Shown: piece after piece, positions 16,477 through 24,882 of the stretch | Position numbering within the stretch: the first letter of the stretch is position 1 | Layout: each line of letters begins with the position of its first letter | Source: Desulfovibrio sp. ZJ209 | GTDB taxonomy: Bacteria > Desulfobacterota > Desulfovibrionia > Desulfovibrionales > Desulfovibrionaceae | Assembly (NCBI RefSeq): GCF_011039135.1 | Contig: NZ_JAAKEJ010000001.1 | Span: 620,001-684,000, forward strand | Reading direction: 5' to 3' | DNA length: 64,000 bases | The notes under the pieces: generated by a model | What the model saw: the letters and a program-made list of their open reading frames with translations, nothing else | Database searches by the model: none | What the model was told of the DNA's origin: nothing | Program-made: the position numbers and the translations under genes

Positions 16477-17496
16477 ATGAACAGGCTTGCAGGCAGGGAT
16501 TTTCTTAAAGAGATCGACTTCACCCCCGAAGACCTCGTCTATCTTCTCGACCTGGCGGCGCGGCTCAAAGCGGCCAAGAAGGCCGGGCGCGAGCCGCGCT
16601 TTCTCGAGGGGCGCAATATCGCGCTGCTCTTTGAGAAGGACTCCACGCGCACCCGTTGCGCCTTTGAGGTCGGCGCCCATGACCAGGGCGCGCACGTCAC
16701 CTATCTCGGCCCCACGGGCTCGCAGATGGGCAAGAAGGAATCCCTGGCGGATACAGCGCGCGTGCTCTCAGGCTTTTTCGACGGCATCGAATACCGCGGC
16801 TTCGGGCAGGAGCGCGTGGAGGCGCTCGCCGAATATGCCGGCGTGCCGGTGTGGAACGGCCTGACCAACGAGTGGCACCCCACCCAGTTGCTCGCCGACA
16901 TGCTCACCATGCGCGAAACCTGCCCGAAGCCCTTGGGCCAGCAGCGCCTCGCCTATCTGGGCGACGCGCGCTACAATATGGGCAATTCGCTCATGGTGGG
17001 CTCGGCCATGCTGGGCGTGGATTTTTGCTCGGTGGCGCCCCGGGAGCTCTGGACCTCGGACGAGGTCTACCAGATGGCGCGCCACATCGGCGAAAAGACG
17101 GGCGCGCGCATCACGCGCACGGAAAGCGTGGAGGAGGGCGTGCGCGGCAGCGATTTTCTTTATACGGATGTGTGGGTCTCCATGGGCGAGCCCGACGAGG
17201 CCTGGAAGGAGCGCATCCGCCTGCTCACGCCCTACCGCGTCACGGAAAGGGTCATGCAGCTCACGGGCAATCCCGGCTGCCGCTTCCTCCATTGCCTGCC
17301 GGCCTTCCATGACCGCAAGACCGAGATCGGCGAGCAGATTTACCGCCGCTTCGGCATCGAGTGCATGGAGGTGGACGACGCGGTGTTCGAGTCCCCCCGC
17401 AGTGTGGTCTTTCAGGAGGCGGAAAACCGCCTCCACACCATCAAGGCCGTCATGGTGGCCACCCTGGCCACCAGGCCGCTGGAATTTTCGGAATAG
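16477..17496 (+). CDS. argF: Ornithine carbamoyltransferase
   Basis: 339 residues. The carbamoyl-phosphate motif is [20 protein letters not shown] and [19 protein letters not shown] is the mid-region signature. The ornithine site is in [15 protein letters not shown], and the catalytic HCLPAFHD is near residue 273. It makes citrulline from ornithine and carbamoyl phosphate. It follows the argA-like gene and precedes an HD-domain gene 51 bases later. Length fits the longer argF/argI class. Confidence 0.96.
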   Translation: MNRLAGRDFLKEIDFTPEDLVYLLDLAARLKAAKKAGREPRFLEGRNIALLFEKDSTRTRCAFEVGAHDQGAHVTYLGPTGSQMGKKESLADTARVLSGFFDGIEYRGFGQERVEALAEYAGVPVWNGLTNEWHPTQLLADMLTMRETCPKPLGQQRLAYLGDARYNMGNSLMVGSAMLGVDFCSVAPRELWTSDEVYQMARHIGEKTGARITRTESVEEGVRGSDFLYTDVWVSMGEPDEAWKERIRLLTPYRVTERVMQLTGNPGCRFLHCLPAFHDRKTEIGEQIYRRFGIECMEVDDAVFESPRSVVFQEAENRLHTIKAVMVATLATRPLEFSE

Positions 17497-17547
17497 GCGA
17501 CGCTTGCGGCCGCGCCGCCACGGCGCCGCACTCCGACCGGAGGACAG

Positions 17548-18792
17548 ATGCCGACCATTCGCAAGAACCTGCTGCAGCTGCTTTTTTCCGGCGCCTATCT
17601 CCTTCGCTGGAACGACAAGCTGCGCCCCGTGGAATTGCAGGAGATCGACAAGCAGGCGCACAAAATGCTGCTCGCCTGCGCGCTCTGGCAGGAAAATTCG
17701 CGCGACATGCCGGCGCCGGAACGCACGGCCCTCGGGCAGAAAATCATCGAGGGCGGCCTGTTCGACTATTTTTACCGCTGCATCATCACGGACATCAAGC
17801 CGCCGGTTTTCTACAAGATCAAGGAAAATCCCGAACATTACCGCCAGCTCACGGAATATGTGCTCGGCCGCCTCGAGCCCGTGCTGGCGCCGCTCGGTCC
17901 CTTCTGGGAGCGCATGCGCGCCTGGCATCTCGAAGGCGCGGGCGAGGACAGCCTTGCCCGCCGCATCCTCACCGCGGCCCATCTCTACGCCTCGCAGTGG
18001 GAATTCCAGATCATCAGGCCGCTCAATGGCTTTGACGATGAAATGGATTCCATCGGGCAGTCCTTCGTGGAGCGGCTCAACACCCTGCGCGGCCTGCGCG
18101 GCATGGATTCGCTGCTCATCCCTGGCACGGCGCTCGCGCGCTTCGCCAACCTCTGCGGCCAGTTGCGCTTCCAGATCCGCTGGACGCAGGCTCCGCGCAT
18201 CCCCGCCACGTCCGTGCTCGGGCACATGTTCATCGTGGCTTCCCTGGGCTACTTTTTCAGCCTCGGGGTGGGAGCCTGCCCGGCGCGCTCGGTCAACAAC
18301 TTTTTCTGCGGCCTGTTCCACGACCTGCCCGAGCTTTTGACGCGCGACATCATCTCCCCGGTGAAGCAGTCCATCTCAAGCCTGCCCCAGCTCATCAAGG
18401 AATATGAGGAGGACGAGCTCGAGCGGCGCATCCTCGGGCCCTTGCGCAAGGAGGGCTTCGGGGAGCTCGTGGCGCGCATCGCCTATTATCTCGGGCTCGA
18501 AGTGGGCTCGGAATTCCAGGAGTGCCGCCGCGAGGGTGGGGCCGTCGTGGCCGTGGACGGCTTTGACGAGCTCCAGCGCCGCTACAACCGCGACGAGGAC
18601 GACCCCAAGGACGGGCAGCTCCTCAAGATCTGCGACTGGCTGGCCGCCTTTCTCGAGGCGCATAGCTCCATCCGCAACGGCGTCTCCTCGCCGCATCTGG
18701 TGGCGGCCGAGGCGCGCCTCAAGGGCAAGCTCAACGAGAGCAGGCTCGAGCCCGTGCTCCAGCTCGAGGCGCTGCTCGCGGATTTTGACTGA
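17548..18792 (+). CDS. HD-domain protein (YfbR-like phosphohydrolase)
   Basis: 414 residues. The N-terminal half is helical. The HD region is centred on SVLGHMFIVASLGYFFSL and NNFFCGLFHDLPELLTRD (about residues 228-273), giving the H...HD metal-ligand pattern. LLKICDWLAAFLEAH supplies a later Asp. This layout resembles YfbR/HDc hydrolases of nucleotides or nucleotide signals; the substrate is unknown. Its TGA overlaps the ATG of the secreted protein at 18792, so the two are coupled. Confidence 0.75.
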   Translation: MPTIRKNLLQLLFSGAYLLRWNDKLRPVELQEIDKQAHKMLLACALWQENSRDMPAPERTALGQKIIEGGLFDYFYRCIITDIKPPVFYKIKENPEHYRQLTEYVLGRLEPVLAPLGPFWERMRAWHLEGAGEDSLARRILTAAHLYASQWEFQIIRPLNGFDDEMDSIGQSFVERLNTLRGLRGMDSLLIPGTALARFANLCGQLRFQIRWTQAPRIPATSVLGHMFIVASLGYFFSLGVGACPARSVNNFFCGLFHDLPELLTRDIISPVKQSISSLPQLIKEYEEDELERRILGPLRKEGFGELVARIAYYLGLEVGSEFQECRREGGAVVAVDGFDELQRRYNRDEDDPKDGQLLKICDWLAAFLEAHSSIRNGVSSPHLVAAEARLKGKLNESRLEPVLQLEALLADFD

Positions 18793-19529
18793 TGCGCGGC
18801 GCAGCTGCCCTCGCCCTCGCGTTCGCGCTGCTCATGGTGGTACCGGGCCGCGCAGCCGAGATGCAGCTTTCCAAGGGCATGACACACTACGCGCGGGACA
18901 TGGAATTCTATTACCAGAAGCCCCGGCCCGAGGTCTTGCCCGGACTTGTGCGCACGCTGGCGACCCAGGGAGTGCTCGGGCACGGCGAAAAGCGCCTCGT
19001 GGTGGCGGCCTTTCTGGGTGAGCTCGCGGCGCAGCGCAAGGCCTCGCTGGAGGCGCTGGCGGACGGCGCGCAGTCCCTTCCGGGAGGAGCGGCGGCCGAT
19101 GCCCGGCGCACCCTGGCCTGGGCAGCGCATCTCGGGGGGCTTTCGCGGGAGCGGCAACTGCTCGACAGGCTGCTCACGCCGGCCGACGCCACCCTGCGGG
19201 CGCATATCGGCCGCAGCCCGGCGCCGCTTGCCGCGTGGCAGGTGGGCGAGCCCGCGGTTCCGCGCATGTTCTGGGGCGCCTACATGGCCTCGGGCGACGC
19301 GGCATGGCTCGACCGCCTCATTGACGCGGCCCTCAGCTATGCCCGGCTCAATGCCGCCGGCAGGCAGGGAGAGGCGGGTTTTGCGGGCAACGCCGCCGCC
19401 GCTGCCCTGCTCTATGACATGGCGCCACGGCATGCGGCCGTGCAGGAGCGCGTGCGGGCGCGCGTTGCCGGCGCGAGCGGGCCCGAGGCCGACACCCTGC
19501 GCCTTATCCTGAGGGAAAACAGCCGGTGA
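18792..19529 (+). CDS. Secreted helical protein of unknown function
   Basis: 245 residues with a signal peptide MRGAAALALAFALLMVVPGR (cleavage after RAA). The remainder is Ala/Leu/Arg-rich helix, with YQKPRPEVLPGLVRTLA, AAFLGELAAQRK and AVPRMFWGAYMASGDAAWLDR, reminiscent of TPR- or HEAT-like superhelices. Desulfovibrio-type conserved hypothetical; no catalytic motif seen. Translationally coupled to the HD-domain gene and convergent with the radical SAM gene, whose stop is 4 bases away. Confidence 0.65.
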   Translation: MRGAAALALAFALLMVVPGRAAEMQLSKGMTHYARDMEFYYQKPRPEVLPGLVRTLATQGVLGHGEKRLVVAAFLGELAAQRKASLEALADGAQSLPGGAAADARRTLAWAAHLGGLSRERQLLDRLLTPADATLRAHIGRSPAPLAAWQVGEPAVPRMFWGAYMASGDAAWLDRLIDAALSYARLNAAGRQGEAGFAGNAAAAALLYDMAPRHAAVQERVRARVAGASGPEADTLRLILRENSR

Positions 19530-19532
19530 GGC

Positions 19533-20663
19533 TCAGCGCTCGAAGCGCTTGGGGCAGGCGTGGCAGGCCGTGTCAGGCGCATTGCGGACGAGGGCTTCCC
19601 GAAAGGCCGCAAATGCCGGCTTGTTCCAGATATCCCACGGCGCCTCGGCGCGCACATCGCCAAAGACCCTGCGGCGCCCGTCGCCGCCGCCCCGCTCGCC
19701 CGGGCGTACATCCGGCGCGTTGTCCGGCACATTGAGGTACACGCAGGGCGAGACCTTGCCGTCCGCGTCCACATAGCAGCTCCGCGCCACGTTTTCGCGG
19801 CAGCCGCCGGCGTCGGCCACGGCCTCGGCGCCGGGCAGGGCGAAGTGGATGATGCGGCCCCGCGAGTCGGCCTCGGCGGCGATGTGTTCCAGTATCACGC
19901 GGGCCCGCGCGATCTTTTCCGCCTCCCCTGGGGCGAAGGCGAGCTCCCTTTGCCCGGGGAGCGCCAGGTAATCCAGCGTGCTCACCACGGCCATGTCCAC
20001 ATCCAGCTCATCCATGAGCGCGGGCAGCCCGCGGGCGGCCTCCATCCTGTCGGCGAGCATCAGGTAGGCAAAATGGATCTCCAGCGGCTCGCCGTCGGCA
20101 GGGGGGCCTGCCTCCCTGATGGCGGCGCGGAGCTGGCGCACGCTTTCGCACACGCGCGCAAAGGGCGCTCCGGCGCGCGCGTCATTGCTGGCCTCGTCCG
20201 TGCCCACCAGCGAAAACGCCAGGAGATCCATGCCGCTTTGCGCGAGCTTTTGCGCGAGCTCCGCGTCCATCCTGAGCCCGCAGGAGGTGCTGGACACGGC
20301 GCAGCCGGCCCGGCGCGCGAGGGCCACATAATCGAGGAAGCGCGGGTGCAGGAAGGGTTCGCCCCAGCCTTGCAGGTGCGCCCGCTGTGCGCCGCGCAGG
20401 AAGGGCCAGAGGGCCGCGAAGACCTCGTCGGGCATGTGGCGGCTCTTCCAGGAGGGGCCGGCCGTGGTGTGTGGGCAATAAATACAGCGCCCGGCGCAAC
20501 GCGAAGTCACTTCCACCTGCAGGCAGTCGAGCGGACGTTGCACGCCCAGAAAGGCCTCGCGCAGCCGCTCGAGAAAGCCGGGCGCCCGGAAGGCCGGGTC
20601 GGCCAGCGGGTCGCGGCCGGGCGCAGGGGTGGAGCTTGGAGCCTTGTTTTTTGTATCGCGCAT
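19533..20663 (-). CDS. Radical SAM / SPASM-like enzyme
   Basis: 376 residues from the ATG at 20663, with GGGAGG upstream. The [4Fe-4S]-SAM motif is C-x3-C-x2-C in SRCAGRCIYCPHTTAG, near residue 60. QGWGEPFLHPRF is the GGE-like SAM motif. The C-terminal third has separated cysteines (GGCRENVARSC, SPCVYLNV, TACHACPKR) in a SPASM-like arrangement for auxiliary clusters. Such proteins often modify peptides or sugars. It is the last gene of the metY-TraB-FemX unit, 11 bases after the FemX-like gene; substrate unknown. Confidence 0.8.
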   Translation of the reverse strand: MRDTKNKAPSSTPAPGRDPLADPAFRAPGFLERLREAFLGVQRPLDCLQVEVTSRCAGRCIYCPHTTAGPSWKSRHMPDEVFAALWPFLRGAQRAHLQGWGEPFLHPRFLDYVALARRAGCAVSSTSCGLRMDAELAQKLAQSGMDLLAFSLVGTDEASNDARAGAPFARVCESVRQLRAAIREAGPPADGEPLEIHFAYLMLADRMEAARGLPALMDELDVDMAVVSTLDYLALPGQRELAFAPGEAEKIARARVILEHIAAEADSRGRIIHFALPGAEAVADAGGCRENVARSCYVDADGKVSPCVYLNVPDNAPDVRPGERGGGDGRRRVFGDVRAEAPWDIWNKPAFAAFREALVRNAPDTACHACPKRFER

Positions 20664-20674
20664 GGCGCCTCCCA

Positions 20675-21547
20675 TCAGTGCCCGAAGATCCTGCCGAGCC
20701 AGCCGCGCTTCTTTTCCGGTTGCGGGCTCCAGCTCGTTTCCACACAGGGCAAAAAGGGCGTGGCGCCCCACTTTTTCTTGAAAAAGCTGACGCCCGCGCC
20801 CATGCCGAGGCCGAGGTTGAGCAGGCAGTGCCCCCGGGCCGCGCCGTCGGCGGCAAGAGCCGCGAGGAGGGCGTCGGCCGTGCCGGGGGGCGCGTCCGGC
20901 GAACGGAAGGCGAACATGTAAAAGGCCGTCGAGAAGGAGGAATAATCCCCGATGGCGCAGGCGAGGAGGCGCCCGGCCGCATCCCGCGCGGAAAAAAGGC
21001 GCGCGTCCGGCGCGGCGGCCAGATAGTCACCGAGCTTGCGGAAAATGTAGCTGCTGCCCTCGTCCACCTCCGCGCCCTTCCTCACCATGAAGGCTTCGGC
21101 GAGCGCTGCGTGCTCTGTCGTCCAGGCGCCCGGGCCGCCGCTTTGCACGATAGTCGTTTCCCGCGCGGCGCGACGCAAAAGGTTGCGGATCTTCTGGCCC
21201 GCGCGACCCGGTGGAACCTCGAGGGGCAGGGGAAGAGACCAGTACGCGTCTTCCGTGCTTTCCGCATGCGCGGGCGCCGCGCCGGGGCGGGCAGCCGCGA
21301 TAACGGTCAGGCGCTCCAGCCCGGGGAGCGCCAGGGCCTCGGCCACGGCGGCGTCAACGGCGCTGCCATCGTCCGGCTTGCCGGCGGGATAGGCCACCAA
21401 TACCGCCTGTCCGCCCCCGTGGTGGAGCGCGCAGCCGCCACAAAGGCTGCTCTCCAGCCCGGAAACGGCGCGCACATAGGGGAGCAACTGGTCGGGCGTG
21501 AGCGCGGCCGCCGTGATGTGTGCGAGATGTGAAGCCCCGGCTACCAT
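20675..21547 (-). CDS. FemX-like (GNAT-fold) acyltransferase-like protein
   Basis: 290 residues. The C-terminal half has LFSARDAAGRLLACAIGDY and LGLGMGAGVSFFKKKWGA, then TPFLPCVETSW. The FK-x-K-W-G-A element is the end-of-domain motif of FemAB/BioF2-type acyltransferases that use acyl-tRNA or acyl-CoA. The same motif pair occurs in the N-terminal domain of the neighbouring TraB fusion, so the two are paralogous. The N-terminus carries CGGCALHHGGG (two cysteines). Its ATG overlaps the stop of the fusion gene by 7 bases. Confidence 0.6.
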   Translation of the reverse strand: MVAGASHLAHITAAALTPDQLLPYVRAVSGLESSLCGGCALHHGGGQAVLVAYPAGKPDDGSAVDAAVAEALALPGLERLTVIAAARPGAAPAHAESTEDAYWSLPLPLEVPPGRAGQKIRNLLRRAARETTIVQSGGPGAWTTEHAALAEAFMVRKGAEVDEGSSYIFRKLGDYLAAAPDARLFSARDAAGRLLACAIGDYSSFSTAFYMFAFRSPDAPPGTADALLAALAADGAARGHCLLNLGLGMGAGVSFFKKKWGATPFLPCVETSWSPQPEKKRGWLGRIFGH

Positions 21548-23391
21548 GCCACATCCTCCCCGCCGCGCCGCATGCGCCGCAGCCTGAGCTTGAGGCGCGG
21601 CAAAAGGCCGAACGGCGCCTGCCGGACGTTGAAGCCGTCTTCGACCAGCATGTGCCGCAAATTGACCATGTGCGCCGAGCCCACAAAGACCGCGGCCCTG
21701 CCTTCCTCAAGATAGGGGCGCATGCGCTCCCTGAAGCGCTGGTCACGGCGGCTGATGACGTATTCCGTGCGCGTGGGGAATTCCGCGCTCGAGCCCATCA
21801 TGCCTTCGAGGTCGCCGGCGAGATAGGCGCGCATGTTTTTGCGCGAGAGCGCCTTCCAGCCGCCGCAGGCCCGGAAGAAGCGCACCACGCGCTCGGGCGG
21901 CAGCGAACCCAGCGAGTCCAGCTGCTCTTCAAGGCTCTCCATGCCCACCACGTTCTTGCCCATGGCATGCGCCACGCGCCAGGCCTCCATGTCCACGGAT
22001 TCGCGCCAGCCCTGCCGCTCCAGAAAGGCGGTCCAGAGGCTGAAAAAGGCGCACCAGGGCCGCGCATGGGCGAGCAGCCACCGCACATCCACCTTGCGCT
22101 CGTGCACCAGCCCGAAACTTCGGGCGAGCGCCCCCTGCGGGCCGTGCACCACGCGTTCGAGGCGGCGCACATCCGCCTCTTCCAGCAAATCAAGAATGGG
22201 CGTTGCCCCCGGGAGCGGCGTGCGGCCCGCGCGGTCCACGTCGGCCATGAAGCCTTCGTCCAGCGGTCCCTCGAAGAGCACATGGTCCACCTTGCGGAAG
22301 AGGCGGCGGAACGAGGGCTCGAAGGAATGGCAGAAAAAGTGCGCCGTGCCCGCCACCCAGGAGGTGCGGCCGTTCTTCTCCACCTCCCAGAGCATGGCGA
22401 AGGGGCGGCGGCTCGGCCTGTCCTCGATGATTTTTGGCCGCTCGGCCGGCGCGCGCAGAAAGGCGAGCGCCACATCCTGGAGCACGCTACCCCGGGGCGG
22501 CCCGGCAGTGGCGCCAGTCTTTGCCGGGGTGCTGGGCGCTTCGGTCCATTCCGCCATGACATAGGGAAAGGACGCCCGGGCGCCCCATTTGCGCTTGAAG
22601 CGCAGGATGCCCTCATTGACGCCGAGACCGAGATGGATGAAACGCTTGCCTTCGGCCTGCGCGCGTTCGAGCATGGCGGCGAACAAAAGGTCGGAAGCGT
22701 GAGGCACGGGATGGGCGCGGGAGTGCGCGCCGAGCACATAGCTCACGAAGTTCTCAGGGGCATAGTCGAGGAGCAGGGAGGCCGCGAGCCGGCCCTCGCC
22801 GTCCCGGGCGTCCAGCAGCCGCAGGCTGCCGCCGGCCTCGGCCAAGGCCTCGGGGGTGCGCGCATAGAGCGCGGCCACATGGGGCGCCATGGGTGCGGCC
22901 TCGCCGCGCTGGATGCGGCCGAGAAATTCGGCCCAGAGGCGCCGGTGCTCGGGCGTAAAGACCGTGCCTTCGGTCACGGTGAGCACTTCCGCCGCCTTTT
23001 TGAGCGGACCGCGCAGCCGCGCTGGAGGCCTGGCGTGGGCGGAAAGGACGTAATAGCGGTCCTTGTCCGTCACGTGCCCGGCGAGAGAAGGGGGAAGGTC
23101 GGGCCCGATGGCCCAGCAGGCCGTGGCGCCCGTGCGCTCCAGCGCTTCTTCAAGTGTCGCTTTAAAGGTCTCGTGGCTGTAGCGCCCCGTAAGCGGGTAG
23201 GCAACGGCCATGAGCCAGTCTTCCGCGGCGAGGAAGAGATACGGCCCGATGCAGAAGGGCAGCCCTTGCGAAAGGGCCGTCATGAGCGGCAGCGAATGCT
23301 CGGGCACGCGGGCGAGGGCGGCCATGCGCGCAAGCATGTCCGTCATGGCGGGAGAGTTGAGCCCCTGGGGGTTCGCGGCCGGCCCAGGCAT
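21541..23391 (-). CDS. FemX-like domain fused to TraB/GumN domain
   Basis: 616 residues from the ATG at 23391, one base after the metY stop; an alternative ATG is at 23346 and neither has a strong Shine-Dalgarno. The much longer open frame upstream lies inside metY and is ignored. Residues 1-285 form a FemX/GNAT-like domain ending LGLGVNEGILRFKRKWGA. Residues 330-610 form a TraB/GumN (TIKI-like) domain with both family GxxH motifs: WVAGTAHFF near 346-353 and VFVGSAHMVN near the end. TIKI proteins are metal-dependent proteases and bacterial members are mostly uncharacterised. The fusion beside a second FemX-like protein and a radical SAM enzyme suggests one pathway. Confidence 0.7.
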   Translation of the reverse strand: MPGPAANPQGLNSPAMTDMLARMAALARVPEHSLPLMTALSQGLPFCIGPYLFLAAEDWLMAVAYPLTGRYSHETFKATLEEALERTGATACWAIGPDLPPSLAGHVTDKDRYYVLSAHARPPARLRGPLKKAAEVLTVTEGTVFTPEHRRLWAEFLGRIQRGEAAPMAPHVAALYARTPEALAEAGGSLRLLDARDGEGRLAASLLLDYAPENFVSYVLGAHSRAHPVPHASDLLFAAMLERAQAEGKRFIHLGLGVNEGILRFKRKWGARASFPYVMAEWTEAPSTPAKTGATAGPPRGSVLQDVALAFLRAPAERPKIIEDRPSRRPFAMLWEVEKNGRTSWVAGTAHFFCHSFEPSFRRLFRKVDHVLFEGPLDEGFMADVDRAGRTPLPGATPILDLLEEADVRRLERVVHGPQGALARSFGLVHERKVDVRWLLAHARPWCAFFSLWTAFLERQGWRESVDMEAWRVAHAMGKNVVGMESLEEQLDSLGSLPPERVVRFFRACGGWKALSRKNMRAYLAGDLEGMMGSSAEFPTRTEYVISRRDQRFRERMRPYLEEGRAAVFVGSAHMVNLRHMLVEDGFNVRQAPFGLLPRLKLRLRRMRRGGEDVAW

Positions 23392-23392
23392 G

Positions 23393-24658
23393 TCAGGCGG
23401 CGTCCATGCCGCGTTCAAGGTCCGTGCGGATGTCGTCCCAGGCTTCAAGGCCCACCGAGAGGCGCACCGTGCCCGGCGTGATGCCGGCGGCCGCCAGTTG
23501 CTCGTCCGAAAGCTGCCGGTGCGTGGAGGTGGCCGGGTGGAGCACCGACGTGCGGATGTCCGCCACATGGGTCTCCAGCGAGATGAGCTCGAGCGCGTCG
23601 ATGAAGCGCGCCCCGGCCTCCCGCCCACCCCTGAACGAGAAGGAGACAACGCCGCTGCATCCGTGGGGGAGGTACCTGGCGGCGAGCTTGGCATACGGGT
23701 CCCACGTGAGGCCCGGATAGCGCACCCATTCCACCTTGTCCTGGCCTTCCAGCCAGCGCGCGGCTGCCTCGGCGTTTTCCGAGTGCTTCTGCATGCGCAG
23801 GGGCAGTGTCTCAAGCCCGAGATTGGTATAAAAGGCCCCCTGCGCGCTCTGGCAGCAGCCGAGGTCACGCATGAGCTGCACGCGCGCCTTGGCGATGTAG
23901 GCCGCCGGCCCGAAGGCATCGGCATAGACGAGGCCGTGGTAGGAGGCGTCCGGCTCGGTAAATTCCGGGAAGTTGCCGTTTCGCCAGTCAAAATTGCCGC
24001 TGTCCACGATAACGCCGCCGAGCTGCACGGCGTGACCGTCCATGTACTTAGTGGTGGAGTGGATGACCACATCCGCGCCGAACTCGAAGGGGCGGCAGAG
24101 GATGGGCGTCGCGAAGGTATTGTCCACGAGAAGCGGCAGGCCGCGTTCGTGCGCGAGCCTCGCGAAGCGCTCGATATCCAGCACGCTCAGGGCCGGGTTG
24201 GCGATGGTCTCGCCATAGACGAAGCGCGTGTTGGGCCGGAAGGCGGCGGCAAGCTCCTCATCCGTGGCGCCCTGGTCCACAAAGGTGGTTTCGATGCCGA
24301 AGCGCCGGAAGATGGTGTTAAAGAGGTTGAAGGTGCCGCCGTAGACATTGGTCGCGCTGACGATGTGGTCGCCCGCGCGCGCGAGATTGAGCGCCGCGAG
24401 CATGACCGCCGCCTGCCCGGATGAGGTGCAGAGCGCGCCAACGCCGCCCTCGAGCGCGGCGATCTTCTGCTCCACGGCGTCAACGGTGGGGTTGCCGATG
24501 CGGGAATAAAAGAAGCCCGCTTGCTCAAGGTCGAAAAGCCGGGCCACCTCGGCAGTGGAATCGTAGACGTAGGTCGTGCTCTGGACGATGGGCACCACGC
24601 GGGGCTCGCCGTTTTTCGGGCTGTAGCCCGCATGGAGGCACTTGGTGGCTTCTTTCAT
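23393..24658 (-). CDS. metY: O-acetylhomoserine sulfhydrylase (Cys/Met metabolism PLP enzyme)
   Basis: 421 residues from the ATG at 24658 with AGGAG upstream. MKEATKCLHAGYSPKNGEP starts the family and GFFYSRIGNPTVDAVEQKIAALEGG follows. The PLP lysine is in ADVVIHSTTKYMDGH (about residues 197-211). Length and the ADAFGPAAYIAKARV insert favour the 420-430 residue O-acetylhomoserine sulfhydrylase branch over 390-residue cystathionine synthases. It makes homocysteine from O-acetylhomoserine and sulfide, which suits a sulfide producer. It heads the minus-strand unit with the TraB fusion and is divergent from the citrate synthase gene. I see no SAM riboswitch upstream. Confidence 0.88.
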   Translation of the reverse strand: MKEATKCLHAGYSPKNGEPRVVPIVQSTTYVYDSTAEVARLFDLEQAGFFYSRIGNPTVDAVEQKIAALEGGVGALCTSSGQAAVMLAALNLARAGDHIVSATNVYGGTFNLFNTIFRRFGIETTFVDQGATDEELAAAFRPNTRFVYGETIANPALSVLDIERFARLAHERGLPLLVDNTFATPILCRPFEFGADVVIHSTTKYMDGHAVQLGGVIVDSGNFDWRNGNFPEFTEPDASYHGLVYADAFGPAAYIAKARVQLMRDLGCCQSAQGAFYTNLGLETLPLRMQKHSENAEAAARWLEGQDKVEWVRYPGLTWDPYAKLAARYLPHGCSGVVSFSFRGGREAGARFIDALELISLETHVADIRTSVLHPATSTHRQLSDEQLAAAGITPGTVRLSVGLEAWDDIRTDLERGMDAA

Positions 24659-24882
24659 GGCTGTTCTCCTGGGCTCGAGGGAAGAGGCGGCGTTTGGGGC
24701 AGGGAAGAGCCCCCCGCTCGCGCAGTATTTGTGAAAAATAGCGCAATGCATCCTCCCTGGCAAGCAGCCATGATACGCGGAAATGCCGCGGACGCAACGC
24801 TGGACGGCACGGGCCGAACGGGATATAAATCAGGGCTTCCGAAACAGCACCGCCATAAGGCGGCAACGCGCAGGAAACCTTC

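Noticed and set aside
23392..24072. Upstream extension of the TraB fusion to 843 residues
   Set aside because: The extra 227 codons lie entirely inside metY in another frame and lack any domain; starts at 23391 or 23346 are sensible.
24659..24882. Possible SAM or SAH riboswitch before metY
   Set aside because: I looked for the conserved SAM-I and SAH cores on the minus strand and found none.
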